From contig NZ_JAHCKK010000040.1 in NCBI RefSeq assembly GCF_026125825.1, positions 1 to 39,068 of the forward strand: a stretch of DNA of 39,068 nucleotides, read 5' to 3'. Shown one piece after another: positions 6,863 through 15,143 of the stretch. Below the pieces are notes generated by a model, which was given only the letters and a program-made list of their open reading frames with translations, had not been told where the DNA came from and ran no database searches. The stretch is from Hydrogenophaga sp. GTDB lineage: Bacteria; Pseudomonadota; Gammaproteobacteria; Burkholderiales; Burkholderiaceae_C. Within the stretch, counting starts at the first letter, position 1. Each line of letters starts with the position of its first letter. The position numbers were made by a program, and so were the translations under genes.

Positions 6863-8443
6863 TCATTCGACCTGCGTGTTCCAAGGCACTAGTCCCGGTT
6901 CAGAACTCAACCAAGCCTTGATCTCATTTTTCTTGAGCTTGGCGTTCGAGGTCTTGGGCAGTGTGTCCACGAACACCACGTGCTTGGGTGTCTCGGGGCG
7001 GCTGAGCTTGCCGTGGCAGAAGTCGATGAGCTCTGCCGCCGTGGCTTGCTCGTGCCCTGCACGCTTGACGACCGCTGCGACCACGGCCTCGCCCCATTCG
7101 GGGTGCGGCACGCCGACCACGGCCACCTCTTCGACCGCCGGATGCTCGACCAGTACGGCTTCGACCGTGGTCGGGAACACGTTTACGGCGCCCGTAATGA
7201 TGAGGAACTTCTGGCGATCCATCAGATACAGATAACCGCGTTCATCGAGACGGCCGATGTCGTTGGTGCGCAGCCAGCCGTCGGGCAGGGCCTCGGCCGT
7301 AGCTTCGGGCAGGTTGCGGTAGCCTTTCATCAGCGTGTTGCCGCGCAGCCAGACCTCGCCCACCTCGCCCGGAGGCAATATGGCGCCCTCGCCGTCGCGG
7401 ATGGTGCAGTCGTAATGGATACCGATGCGGCCGACCGATTTCAGCAGGCTCGGCTCTTCGCGCAGCGCGAGGTCGTGGTCCTTGTCGGTGAGGTAGCTGA
7501 TCCAACCGCCCGTGGCCTCGGTCATGGCGTAGGTCTGTATCAAGGCCACCTTGAAGGTGTCTTTGGCATCACGAATGAGCTTGGGCGTGGCCGGGGATGA
7601 GCCATACATCATCATGCGCAGCGATGACAGGTCATAACCCGGATTGGCGCGCACTTCGGCGATGGCCCGCTGCAGCATGGTCGGCACGAGCAGGCCCACG
7701 GTGACCTTGAAGCGCTCCACGTCGTGCAGATAGTTCTGCAGCTGGAATGCGCCATCTGGCAACACCATGGTCATGCCATTGCCTAGGCCCAGAGAGTTCA
7801 AAATGACCACGACCCAGGCCGAAGCCGCGGGCATGTACCACACATCGTCCGTGCTGAAGCCGAACTGGATCAGCGAGTGCAGGATGCAGTTGGCGCCGCC
7901 CTCGTGCGTAAGCAGCACGCCCTTGGGCACGCCGGTGGTGCCCGAGGTGTAGCTGATGAACAGCACGTCGTCGCCCGCAAGCGTTGGCCAGACGGGCTCA
8001 CCTTGCGCCTGCGCGAGCAATTGCTCGTAGTCCAGCGGCAGGCCGTGGCCTTCGCCGTAGCCGATCAGCGTGATGCCCAAAGCGGCGATCTCGCCCAGGT
8101 GCTCTGCAATCAGGTGCTTGCAGCGCCCCTCCACGAGCAGGTACCTGGTGTCGCTGTCTTCGAGCACGTGCAGCATTTCGGGCCAGGCGTATTGGGTGTT
8201 CAGACCCACGCGCGGCGCACCTATCTTCATGCAGGCGAAGAAGTGTTCATAGACTTCTATGGTTTCCTGCGTGAGGATGGCGACTGTGTCGTCCTTGCGA
8301 TGGCCAAGCTTTTGCAGGGTCACGGCAAAGCGGTCGGAGCGCTCGTGCATCTGGCGCCAAGTGGCGCTGCGGTTGCCGCACAGGTAGGCGGTCTTGTTCG
8401 GATAGTTCTGCGCACAGCGCCGAATCATGTCGCGGGGTAGCAT
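6863..8443 (-). CDS. Acyl-CoA synthetase (AMP-forming), IpfF-like arylalkanoate-CoA ligase
   Basis: This adenylate-forming ligase has 526 residues. The P-loop-like motif YTSGTTGVPKG is at 165-175, followed by LLVPTMLQ, MYGSSPATPK, TYAMTEATGG and the adenine-contacting GWLRTNDIG. The hinge region reads DRQKFLIITGAVNVFP, where the usual S-G-G-E-N is replaced by T-G-A-V-N. The C-terminal PKTSNAKLKKNEI carries the expected catalytic lysine at about 502, in place of the more usual G-K-I context. It should activate a carboxylic acid to its CoA thioester. Its place after the oxygenase, thiolase-like and DUF35 genes matches ipfF in the Sphingomonas ibuprofen cluster, so an aryl-acetic or 2-aryl-propionic acid is the likely substrate. 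Fatty-acid or benzoate ligases are alternatives. Confidence 0.85.
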   Translation of the reverse strand: MLPRDMIRRCAQNYPNKTAYLCGNRSATWRQMHERSDRFAVTLQKLGHRKDDTVAILTQETIEVYEHFFACMKIGAPRVGLNTQYAWPEMLHVLEDSDTRYLLVEGRCKHLIAEHLGEIAALGITLIGYGEGHGLPLDYEQLLAQAQGEPVWPTLAGDDVLFISYTSGTTGVPKGVLLTHEGGANCILHSLIQFGFSTDDVWYMPAASAWVVVILNSLGLGNGMTMVLPDGAFQLQNYLHDVERFKVTVGLLVPTMLQRAIAEVRANPGYDLSSLRMMMYGSSPATPKLIRDAKDTFKVALIQTYAMTEATGGWISYLTDKDHDLALREEPSLLKSVGRIGIHYDCTIRDGEGAILPPGEVGEVWLRGNTLMKGYRNLPEATAEALPDGWLRTNDIGRLDERGYLYLMDRQKFLIITGAVNVFPTTVEAVLVEHPAVEEVAVVGVPHPEWGEAVVAAVVKRAGHEQATAAELIDFCHGKLSRPETPKHVVFVDTLPKTSNAKLKKNEIKAWLSSEPGLVPWNTQVE

Positions 8444-8471
8444 GGAAAAGCGTCTCCTTGTTTTCTTCAGA

Positions 8472-8918
8472 TCAAGCGGTCGTGGTCTTGCTTTGGTTTA
8501 CGGTGGTGCGGCCAGTTCTGCGTCCGGCAATGTGTACCGCGCGACTGCGTGCAGTGCGAAAAATCAAGCCCTTGTTGTCAAAAGTTGCTTTGAGAGTCAT
8601 ACCCACTTGCACACTCTCGGGTGCATCGGTCTCGATGCGGCAGATCAGGCGCGGGCCTTCTTCGAGCTCGACCAGGCCATGCACCAGCGGCACGGGAAAG
8701 TCGGGCGAGTAGGCGCGGCGCGTGACCGTATAGGACAAGAGCTCGCCTTTGCCGCTCGCGCGCAGCCAGCGCACGTTCGGATCTTGCTGGGCGCACCAGC
8801 CGCGCCAGTGGTAGTCCAGCGCGGCGCCGGTCTTCTGGTTCACGGCGATCAGCAGCTGCTTTTTGGCGATGCCGGCGAGGAACTCCTCGTCGTAGCGGTG
8901 CAGTTCGATGGCTTCCAT
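8472..8918 (-). CDS. DUF35/OB-fold protein, IpfE-like partner of the thiolase-like lyase, 148 aa
   Basis: The protein starts at the ATG at 8918, preceded by AGGAGA 7 nt upstream; the open frame beyond it is a shadow of the neighbouring gene. The family has an N-terminal rubredoxin-like zinc ribbon and a C-terminal OB fold (here GKGELLSYTVTRRAYSPDF through LICRIETDAP). The zinc-ribbon region (QKTGAALDYHWRGWCAQQ) keeps only one Cys, so metal binding is probably lost. DUF35 proteins bind acyl-CoA and form complexes with SCP2/Ltp2-type thiolase-like lyases. Here the gene directly follows such a gene with a 23-bp gap, the same pairing as ipfD-ipfE and as the Ltp2-DUF35 aldolase of steroid side-chain degradation. 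Confidence 0.82.
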   Translation of the reverse strand: MEAIELHRYDEEFLAGIAKKQLLIAVNQKTGAALDYHWRGWCAQQDPNVRWLRASGKGELLSYTVTRRAYSPDFPVPLVHGLVELEEGPRLICRIETDAPESVQVGMTLKATFDNKGLIFRTARSRAVHIAGRRTGRTTVNQSKTTTA

Positions 8919-8941
8919 TCGGTGTTCTCCTGGTGGCACAC

Positions 8942-10138
8942 TCAGTGCAGCTTCGGGTGCGGGCTCACCAGCACACAGGTGTGGTAATCGAGGCAGCCGC
9001 CATTGCCACTGACCAGGATCAGGTCGTTCTTGGCCTGGCGCTCGCCGCCGGCGCCCCGCGCCTGGATCACGGCCTCGGACAACGGCGTCATGCCTTGCAG
9101 GTAAAAGCCCGACAGATGACCTCCACCCGTATTGACCGGCAGCTTGCCGCCCGGCGCGGTGTGGCCGCGCTCGAGGAAGGCGCCGCCCGTGCCGCGTTTG
9201 GCAAGGCCGTAGCCTTCGAGGCTCAGCACGCCCGCGTAAGAAAAGGCGTCGTAGAACTGGCACTGCGTCACATCGCGTGCCGTGACGCCCGCGCTGCGGT
9301 ACGCGGCCTTGCCCGCCTGCACCGCGCCCGTCAGCACTTCGGGCTCATCGCCACGCAGGCCCGAGCGGCCGCGGTGCCCCTGCCCCATGCCATGGATGTA
9401 GGTGGGTGGTTTGGGTGCATCGGCAGCGCGATCCGCCGAAGTGACCACGAGCGCGATCGCCCCGTTGACCGGAAAGCAGCAGTCGAGCACGCGAAACGGC
9501 TCGACCACGTAGGGCGAGGCCAAATAGTCTTGCAGCGTGATCGGCTTGCGCAAAAAAGCCTGCGGATTTAGCGCTGCCCATTGGCGGCAGGCGATGGCGT
9601 AGGCGCCGAGTTGCTCCGGCGTGGTGCCGTACAGCGCCATGTGCCGGCGCGCCGCAAGGGCATAGCCCGCCGTCGCGCCAAGAAAGCCCTGCCGCGCCTC
9701 CCAGCTCTCGATGCCGGACAAAGGCATGGCCAGGGCGAAGGTGTCGCCGCCGCCCTTGCCCTTTTCCTTGATCGGCGTGTCAGAGAACACGCAGACGACC
9801 GCCTTGGCAAGCCCTGCCGCGACGGCCAGCGCAGCGTACTGCACCATCTGCACAGCGGTGGAGCCTTCCGAATCCATGGCAGCGAGCAAAGAGAGGTCGC
9901 GCAGACCGATGTCGTTTTGCATGCGCAGCGGCAGTTCTTCCGTGTGCGCGGTGGGGCTTTTGTTCAGCAGCAGACCGTCGATGTCCTTGACCCGCAGGCC
10001 GGCATCGGCAATCGCCGCGAGGATGGCCGATGCGGCCAGCTCGCGCACGCTGCCTATGGGCTGGCGCGACATGGCGCTGAAACCCAAACCCGTGATGGCT
10101 GCTTTCCCCTGGGGTTTTTGCGTCGAAGATTTCGCCAT
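8942..10138 (-). CDS. SCPx/Ltp2-type thiolase-like protein, probable IpfD-like retro-aldolase (deacylase)
   Basis: This thiolase-superfamily protein has 398 residues. At the position where classical thiolases carry the nucleophilic Cys (CxS), this one reads SEGSTAV (about 90-96), so Claisen thiolysis is unlikely. Conserved later motifs are QFYDAFSYAGV, GGGHLSGFYLQGM and NGGCLDYHTCV. The Tyr-rich YDAFSY segment resembles the region that supplies catalytic tyrosine in Ltp2-type aldolases. The gene follows the oxygenase beta gene and precedes the DUF35 gene, as ipfD does. In the ipf pathway the dihydrodiol-CoA is cleaved to a catechol and an acyl-CoA, and by analogy this protein performs that carbon-carbon cleavage. 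A degradative thiolase for the side chain is the main alternative. Confidence 0.82.
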   Translation of the reverse strand: MAKSSTQKPQGKAAITGLGFSAMSRQPIGSVRELAASAILAAIADAGLRVKDIDGLLLNKSPTAHTEELPLRMQNDIGLRDLSLLAAMDSEGSTAVQMVQYAALAVAAGLAKAVVCVFSDTPIKEKGKGGGDTFALAMPLSGIESWEARQGFLGATAGYALAARRHMALYGTTPEQLGAYAIACRQWAALNPQAFLRKPITLQDYLASPYVVEPFRVLDCCFPVNGAIALVVTSADRAADAPKPPTYIHGMGQGHRGRSGLRGDEPEVLTGAVQAGKAAYRSAGVTARDVTQCQFYDAFSYAGVLSLEGYGLAKRGTGGAFLERGHTAPGGKLPVNTGGGHLSGFYLQGMTPLSEAVIQARGAGGERQAKNDLILVSGNGGCLDYHTCVLVSPHPKLH

Positions 10139-10146
10139 GGCAGGCC

Positions 10147-10680
10147 TCAGATGATGAATGCCAGGCTGGGCACGTCTTCCTCGCCGTTGACGAGCATGAC
10201 CTTCTTGAAGAACATGCCCAGGCTGCCGTCGGCGCGACGGCGCAGGTGGTATTCAACGCGGCCAGGCCAGACTTCCAGCTTGCCCGTGGAAGACTTGCGT
10301 AACTCGTAGAGCACGAAGTTGCATTGCGCTTTCCAGCTGTCGTCGGACAGACGCTGCACCTCGATGTTGCTGAGCAGGCGGCGCATGGGCGACACCGGCA
10401 CCTGGGCGTGGCGCTTGCCGGTGGCCAGCTGCGCGACGCGCGTACGCAGGCGCGAGCGGTTGTCGGCGATCATGGAGACATGCTTGTTCATGTCGAAGTC
10501 GCCCTCGCCCAGCGGCACCCAATAGACCATGTCGTCCTCGACCAACGCCTCCCATTCGAGGTAGCGCGACTCGTCGGCAAGGCGCGCTTCTGTATAGAGG
10601 AAGTCGCACACCATGCGGTATTCGCTCTCGCTGACCGGGCTGGTCGCGGTTTGTTCTTTCGTGGCTGTCATCGTTGTCAT
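10147..10680 (-). CDS. Aromatic-ring-hydroxylating dioxygenase beta subunit, IpfB-like
   Basis: This small, cofactor-free subunit of a Rieske non-heme iron oxygenase has 177 residues, a typical length (160-190). The NTF2-like/SnoaL fold signature is visible as [20 protein letters not shown], then [16 protein letters not shown] and [10 protein letters not shown]. It should assemble with the alpha subunit as an alpha3beta3 oxygenase. The gene lies 81 bp downstream of alpha and 8 bp upstream of the thiolase-like gene. Confidence 0.92.
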   Translation of the reverse strand: MTTMTATKEQTATSPVSESEYRMVCDFLYTEARLADESRYLEWEALVEDDMVYWVPLGEGDFDMNKHVSMIADNRSRLRTRVAQLATGKRHAQVPVSPMRRLLSNIEVQRLSDDSWKAQCNFVLYELRKSSTGKLEVWPGRVEYHLRRRADGSLGMFFKKVMLVNGEEDVPSLAFII

Positions 10681-10761
10681 GTCAGTGCTCCTGGTGCGCT
10701 AGACTGTGGCGCACGGTGATGGATAAGAGAAGATGTTTTCTGTCTGGCGCAGCAACTGGGT

Positions 10762-12033
10762 TCAGTCCGTCTCCGTCATGACCTTCTTGTAGTGGTTCCA
10801 GAAACCTCGGTTGGTCGTCTCGTCGGTGATGTGACTCACGACCACACCCATGTCATCGACATGCTCGCGGTTCAGTCCGCGAGAGAGGTCCAGCCAGGCG
10901 TCTTCGCCGCGCATAGCGATCTGCTGACGCTCAGAGATCACGCTGTCGTCGGCAAGCAAGAAGGCGGCCGGGCCCATGGCGCCTTCGGAATTGCGGATGA
11001 TGCGCGCGTTGATTTCGTCGGAGGCCCCTTCGAGCAGCATGGGCGTGTGCCACTGGATGCACTCGTGCGCGCTCACGGGCTGGAAGATGACGATGTTCAT
11101 CTCGCCCAGGAACAGGTTCGGGAAGATGGCTGCGTGCGGCGGTCCGTCCCGCAGAATCTGGTCTGCCTTGGCGTCGCCGTGGAAAGTCTTCATCTGCGCA
11201 GCGTATTCGGGGTAACGGTCGGCGCTGGTGTTGAGCCACTCCAGATCCCGTTTGTAGGTGGGCGAGAAATACAGCTCGGTATGACCATTGCCCCAGTCCT
11301 TGGTTTCCGACTTCAGGCTTTCTTCGCTGGCGATCGCGGCATTGTCATATTGCGAGCGGATGACCTGTGCGAACGAGGCGTGCACGTCGTTGACATGGTA
11401 GCCGTCGGTGTCGTTTTCGGGCAGCATCTTCCAGTTCGAGGCAAAGCGCTGCTTGGCCCAGCCGGCCGTGAGCTTGATGCGCCCCGTGGGCGACATGTCG
11501 CAGGAACGATCGAGCAGAATCTTTGCGCGCCCCAGGTGTTCGGACAGCGGGGGCACGTCGTCCTTGAAGCTTGCGAACACGAAGCCGCGGTAGCTCTCGG
11601 TGCGCAGCTTGCGCAGACTCAACTCGCATTTGTCTTTTTTGAAGCCTCCAGGATACGGAACATCCTTCAGCGAACCACCTACATCGAACACCCAACCGTG
11701 GTATACGCAATTGAAATACTTGTCCTTGCCGTGCGCTTCAACACGTAGCATGTTGCCACGGTGCGTGCAGCGATTGACGATTACGGAGATCGAATCATCA
11801 CGCTGGCGCACCATCAACACCTCTTCAAGACCCAGTTTGCGGCGCACATATTCACCGGCGGTTGGGATTTCCGAGTCGTGTCCCACGAATACCCAGCCGC
11901 CGTGGAAAATTTTCTTTATCTCCTGTTCGAACAGCGCCTCGCTGGTATAGACGCTGGTACGGATGCGGTCTTTTTCGATCAAAGCTGCCACGTCAGGGAC
12001 AGCTTTGAAACTAACAGTAGTTTGGGTCGCCAT
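10762..12033 (-). CDS. Aromatic-ring-hydroxylating dioxygenase alpha subunit, IpfA-like
   Basis: This catalytic subunit has 423 residues. The N-terminal Rieske domain has Cys89-x-His91 and Cys109-x2-His112, 17 residues apart. The catalytic domain has NWKMLPENDTDGYHVNDVH with iron ligands His213 and His218 and bridging Asp210, and the third ligand is likely Asp362 or Asp363 in LLADDSVIS. AAAGGAGA lies 6 nt before the ATG. It should insert both atoms of O2 into an aromatic ring, using electrons from the Rieske ferredoxin at 1545-1934 and the reductase at 25670-26893. Order and neighbours match IpfA, which hydroxylates ibuprofen-CoA at C1 and C2. The sequence alone does not exclude a free aromatic acid or amine as substrate. 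Confidence 0.92.
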   Translation of the reverse strand: MATQTTVSFKAVPDVAALIEKDRIRTSVYTSEALFEQEIKKIFHGGWVFVGHDSEIPTAGEYVRRKLGLEEVLMVRQRDDSISVIVNRCTHRGNMLRVEAHGKDKYFNCVYHGWVFDVGGSLKDVPYPGGFKKDKCELSLRKLRTESYRGFVFASFKDDVPPLSEHLGRAKILLDRSCDMSPTGRIKLTAGWAKQRFASNWKMLPENDTDGYHVNDVHASFAQVIRSQYDNAAIASEESLKSETKDWGNGHTELYFSPTYKRDLEWLNTSADRYPEYAAQMKTFHGDAKADQILRDGPPHAAIFPNLFLGEMNIVIFQPVSAHECIQWHTPMLLEGASDEINARIIRNSEGAMGPAAFLLADDSVISERQQIAMRGEDAWLDLSRGLNREHVDDMGVVVSHITDETTNRGFWNHYKKVMTETD

Positions 12034-12071
12034 AACATTCTCCTTTCAACGGCCGACATTGGCCTACAGAC

Positions 12072-12101
12072 AAATAAAACTTCTGACGGCGGTGCGCCGC
12101 C
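12072..12101 (-). terminator. Hairpin between the tautomerase and oxygenase alpha genes, possible attenuator
   Basis: On the minus strand the stem GGCGG-CGCA-CCGCC (12101-12088) is followed by GTCAGAAGTTTTATTTG. It lies in the 89-bp gap between the meta-pathway genes and the upper-pathway genes and could reduce read-through or separate transcripts. The T tract is interrupted, so it is weak as a terminator. Confidence 0.35.
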
Positions 12102-12122
12102 AAAGCACACGCGCTTTCTCTT

Positions 12123-12314
12123 TTAGCGCCCCAGGTCCTTGGCGCTGACACCTGCGATGCCCCAGTTCTCCTTGGGCATGTCGTGTATCCATACGCGCAC
12201 GTTTTCCTTGGGCGACCCCAGCGCTTCATGCAATGCCTGGGTCACCTTTTGGATCACAGCGCGCTTTTGCTCTTCGGTACGACCCTCGAGCAAATAAATC
12301 TGTGCAAATGGCAT
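12123..12314 (-). CDS. 4-oxalocrotonate tautomerase
   Basis: This 63-residue protein has the canonical size of the 4-OT family (DmpI/XylH). Pro1, the catalytic base after Met removal, starts PFAQIYLLEGR, and Arg11 is in the EGR motif. VRVWIHDMPKENWGIAG supplies Arg39 and the hydrophobic Trp at the Phe50 position. It interconverts 2-hydroxymuconate and 2-oxo-hex-3-enedioate, linking the dehydrogenase at 15941-17395 to the decarboxylase encoded just upstream. It is the last gene of the meta-pathway block. Confidence 0.93.
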   Translation of the reverse strand: MPFAQIYLLEGRTEEQKRAVIQKVTQALHEALGSPKENVRVWIHDMPKENWGIAGVSAKDLGR

Positions 12315-12343
12315 GGAAAGCTCCTTGGTAAAAACCGCGCGAA

Positions 12344-13135
12344 TCAGACGAAGCGCAGCCCCACGCTGCCCAGGTTTTGCACCTTGAGCGTGACAGCGTC
12401 GCCGGCCTGCACGGCCACGGCTTCGGTGATGCCGCCCGAGAGCACCAGGCTGCCCGCCGGCAGTTCCTGGCCGCGTGCGGCCAGGTGGTTGACGAGCATG
12501 GCCACCGCTGCGGCGGGGTTGCCGACCACGGCCGCGCCGGCACCGAAGGCCACGGGCACGCCGTTTTTCTCGAGCACCACGCCGAGCGTGCGCAGGTCGA
12601 GGTCTTGCGCATCCGCGATGCGGCTGCCGACGACGAAGCGCGCGGCCGAGGTGTTGTCGGCGATCACGCTCTTGGCGTCGAATTTGAAGTCGCGGTAACG
12701 GCTATCAATGACTTCGATACCGGCGAGCACGAAGTCACACGCCGCGAGCACGGCACCCACGTGGCAGCCCGGTCCTTTGAGCGCGGTCTTGGTGACGAAA
12801 CAGATCTCGGGCTCGACCTTCGGGTGGATGAGTTCGCTCACCTTGATGACCGCGCCCTCGGACACCGCGAACTCATCGACGAGAAAGCCGAACACCGGCT
12901 CGCTCACGCCCATTTGCTTCATCTTGGCAAACGAGGTCAGCCCGGCCTTGTAGCCGACCACACGCGCGCCGCGCGCCGTCTTGCGCGCGAGCACGGCGTC
13001 CTGCACGTCGTAGGCGTCGTCCCAGTCCATGCCGGGGTGCTGGTCGGTGATCTTGGGTGTGTCCTGCGCATTGAGCTGGCAGTTCTCGAGGTGCTCTGCC
13101 AACTGGGCGATGGCAGCTTTGTCCAATGTGCTCAT
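12344..13135 (-). CDS. 4-oxalocrotonate decarboxylase
   Basis: This 263-residue member of the hydratase/decarboxylase (FAA-hydrolase-like) family is close to DmpH/XylI. The visible core has KAGLTSFAKMKQMGVSEPVFG, metal-site acids in HPKVEPEICFV, and IEVIDSRYRDFKF. It converts 2-oxo-hex-3-enedioate to 2-oxopent-4-enoate and CO2, normally in complex with the hydratase, whose gene is at 15144-15926. It shares its fold with that hydratase. The call as decarboxylase rests on its place next to the tautomerase and on the better match of its N terminus (LAEHLENCQLNAQDTPKIT) to decarboxylases. Confidence 0.88.
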   Translation of the reverse strand: MSTLDKAAIAQLAEHLENCQLNAQDTPKITDQHPGMDWDDAYDVQDAVLARKTARGARVVGYKAGLTSFAKMKQMGVSEPVFGFLVDEFAVSEGAVIKVSELIHPKVEPEICFVTKTALKGPGCHVGAVLAACDFVLAGIEVIDSRYRDFKFDAKSVIADNTSAARFVVGSRIADAQDLDLRTLGVVLEKNGVPVAFGAGAAVVGNPAAAVAMLVNHLAARGQELPAGSLVLSGGITEAVAVQAGDAVTLKVQNLGSVGLRFV

Positions 13136-13144
13136 CGCCGCTCC

Positions 13145-14188
13145 TCAGGCTGCCTTGGCGGGGATCAGGCCGCGTTCCTTGGCCATGGTCAGGGCCGTGT
13201 CTTCGATCATGTCTTCCTGGCCGCCGACCATGCCGCGCCGGCCCAGCTCCACCAGGATTTCGCGCGCAGGGATGCCGTACTTGGCCGCGGCGCGCTTGGC
13301 AAACAGCAGGAAGGAGCCGTACACCCCCGCATAGCCTAGCGTCAGCGCGTCGCGGTCGATGCGGATCGGGAAGTCCATGATGGGCACCACCAGGTCTTCA
13401 GCCACGTCGGTGATCTTGGCCACGTCCACGCCGGTTTGGATGCCCATGAGGTCGCACACGGCCACGAGCACTTCCATGGGCGTGTTGCCCGCGCCGGCGC
13501 CCAGTCCCGCTGCCGCGGCGTCGATGCGCCGTGCACCCACTTCGATCGCCGCAATGGAGTTGGCCACACCCATTGCGAGGTTGTGGTGGCCGTGAAAGCC
13601 GAGCTCGGTTTCGGGCTTGAGCGCATCACGCACCGCGCTCAGGCGCGCCTTCACGCCGTCGGGCAGCAAGTGGCCGGCGGAGTCGGTGACGTAGATGCAG
13701 TTGGCGCCGTAGCTCTCCATCAGCTTGGCCTGCTTGACCAGACCTTCGGGGCTGTTCATGTGGGCCATCATGAGGAAGCCCACCGTGTCCATGTCCATCT
13801 TGCGCGCCATCGTGATGTGCTGCTCGGACACGTCGGCCTCGGTGCAATGCGTGGCCACGCGGATGGTGTGCACGCCCAGCTCGCGCGCCATCTTGAGGTG
13901 ATCGACGGTGCCTATGCCTGGCAGCAGCAGCGCCGAGACCTTGGCCTGCTTCATCAGCGGAATCACGGTGGAGAGGTATTCCTCGTCGGTATGGGCCGGA
14001 AAGCCGTAGTTCACCGAGCTGCCGCCGAGGCCGTCGCCGTGGGTGACTTCGATCAGCGGGATGCCGGCTGCGTCGAGACCGCAGGCGATGCTCTTCATCT
14101 GCTCGAGCGTCATGAGGTGACGCTTGGGGTGCATGCCGTCGCGCAGGGTCATGTCGTGGACGGTGATTTTGGTTCCAGCAAGATTCAT
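13145..14188 (-). CDS. 4-hydroxy-2-oxovalerate aldolase (DmpG family)
   Basis: This pyruvate-forming aldolase has 347 residues. It has a DRE-TIM-metallolyase start [14 protein letters not shown], metal-binding [11 protein letters not shown], and the DmpG C-terminal communication domain ending [16 protein letters not shown]. It cleaves 4-hydroxy-2-oxoacids to pyruvate and an aldehyde and channels the aldehyde to the acylating dehydrogenase encoded 11 bp upstream. The two are normally a tetrameric complex, so both are expected to be expressed together. Confidence 0.95.
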   Translation of the reverse strand: MNLAGTKITVHDMTLRDGMHPKRHLMTLEQMKSIACGLDAAGIPLIEVTHGDGLGGSSVNYGFPAHTDEEYLSTVIPLMKQAKVSALLLPGIGTVDHLKMARELGVHTIRVATHCTEADVSEQHITMARKMDMDTVGFLMMAHMNSPEGLVKQAKLMESYGANCIYVTDSAGHLLPDGVKARLSAVRDALKPETELGFHGHHNLAMGVANSIAAIEVGARRIDAAAAGLGAGAGNTPMEVLVAVCDLMGIQTGVDVAKITDVAEDLVVPIMDFPIRIDRDALTLGYAGVYGSFLLFAKRAAAKYGIPAREILVELGRRGMVGGQEDMIEDTALTMAKERGLIPAKAA

Positions 14189-14199
14189 GGTGTGTCCCT

Positions 14200-15111
14200 T
14201 CAGGCAGCAACGGGTTCGAGGGTCAAAGCGCCGCTGAGGATTTCTTCAGCGAACATTTCGGCGGTGCGCGCGGCGGCGGCGGTCATGATGTCGAGGTTGC
14301 CGGCGTACCTGGGCAGGTAGTCGCCCAGGCCTTCGACTTCCATGAACACCGACACCCGCTTGCCGTCGAACACCGGGCCGTTCACCAGCTTGTAGCCGGG
14401 CACGTACTTCTGCACTTCGTTGATCATGGCGTGGATCGATTCGGTGATCGCGGCCTGGTCGGGTTCGGTCTCGGTGAGGCAGTGCACGGTGTCGCGCATG
14501 ATCAGCGGCGGCTCGGCCGGGTTGAGGATGATGATCGCCTTGCCGACCTTGGCCCCGCCCACCTTCTCGACCGCCCCCGCGGTGGTGCGGGTGAATTCGT
14601 CGATGTTCTTGCGCGTGCCCGGCCCGGCCGACCTGCTCGAGACGGTGGCGACGATCTCGCCATAGGCCACCGGCTGCACGCGCGCCACCGCCGCCACCAT
14701 GGGGATGGTGGCCTGGCCGCCGCAGGTGACCATGTTCACGTTCATCTCACGCCGGCCCACGTGCTCGCGCAGGTTCACGGGCGGCACGCAAAAGGGCCCG
14801 ATGGCCGCGGGCGTGAGGTCGATCATCAGGGCGCCCTCGGCATTGACCTTGCGGCTGTTCTCAGCGTGCACGTAGGCGCTGGTGGCGTCGAAAACGATCT
14901 GCACGCCGTCGGCTTTGAGGTGCGGCACCAGGCCATCGACACCCTCGGCGGTGGTCTTGATGCCCATCTCGCGGGCTCTTTTCAGGCCGTCGGACTCGGG
15001 GTCAATGCCCACCATCCACACGGGCTCGAGTACCGGGCTGCGTTTGAGTTTGGCCAGCAAATCGGTGCCGATGTTGCCAGGCCCGATCAAGGCGCATTTG
15101 ATTTTCTGCAT
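14200..15111 (-). CDS. Acetaldehyde dehydrogenase (acylating), DmpF family
   Basis: This 303-residue enzyme starts at the ATG at 15111 with GGAG about 6 nt upstream; the longer open frame is noncoding overlap. The NAD-binding site is [12 protein letters not shown] (7-18), and the catalytic Cys130 is in [11 protein letters not shown]. It oxidises acetaldehyde, or propanal and longer aldehydes from substituted catechols, to the acyl-CoA with CoA and NAD+. It partners with the aldolase whose gene follows. Confidence 0.95.
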   Translation of the reverse strand: MQKIKCALIGPGNIGTDLLAKLKRSPVLEPVWMVGIDPESDGLKRAREMGIKTTAEGVDGLVPHLKADGVQIVFDATSAYVHAENSRKVNAEGALMIDLTPAAIGPFCVPPVNLREHVGRREMNVNMVTCGGQATIPMVAAVARVQPVAYGEIVATVSSRSAGPGTRKNIDEFTRTTAGAVEKVGGAKVGKAIIILNPAEPPLIMRDTVHCLTETEPDQAAITESIHAMINEVQKYVPGYKLVNGPVFDGKRVSVFMEVEGLGDYLPRYAGNLDIMTAAAARTAEMFAEEILSGALTLEPVAA

Positions 15112-15143
15112 GAAAACTCCGTCCATGAAAAATGAGATGGTGC

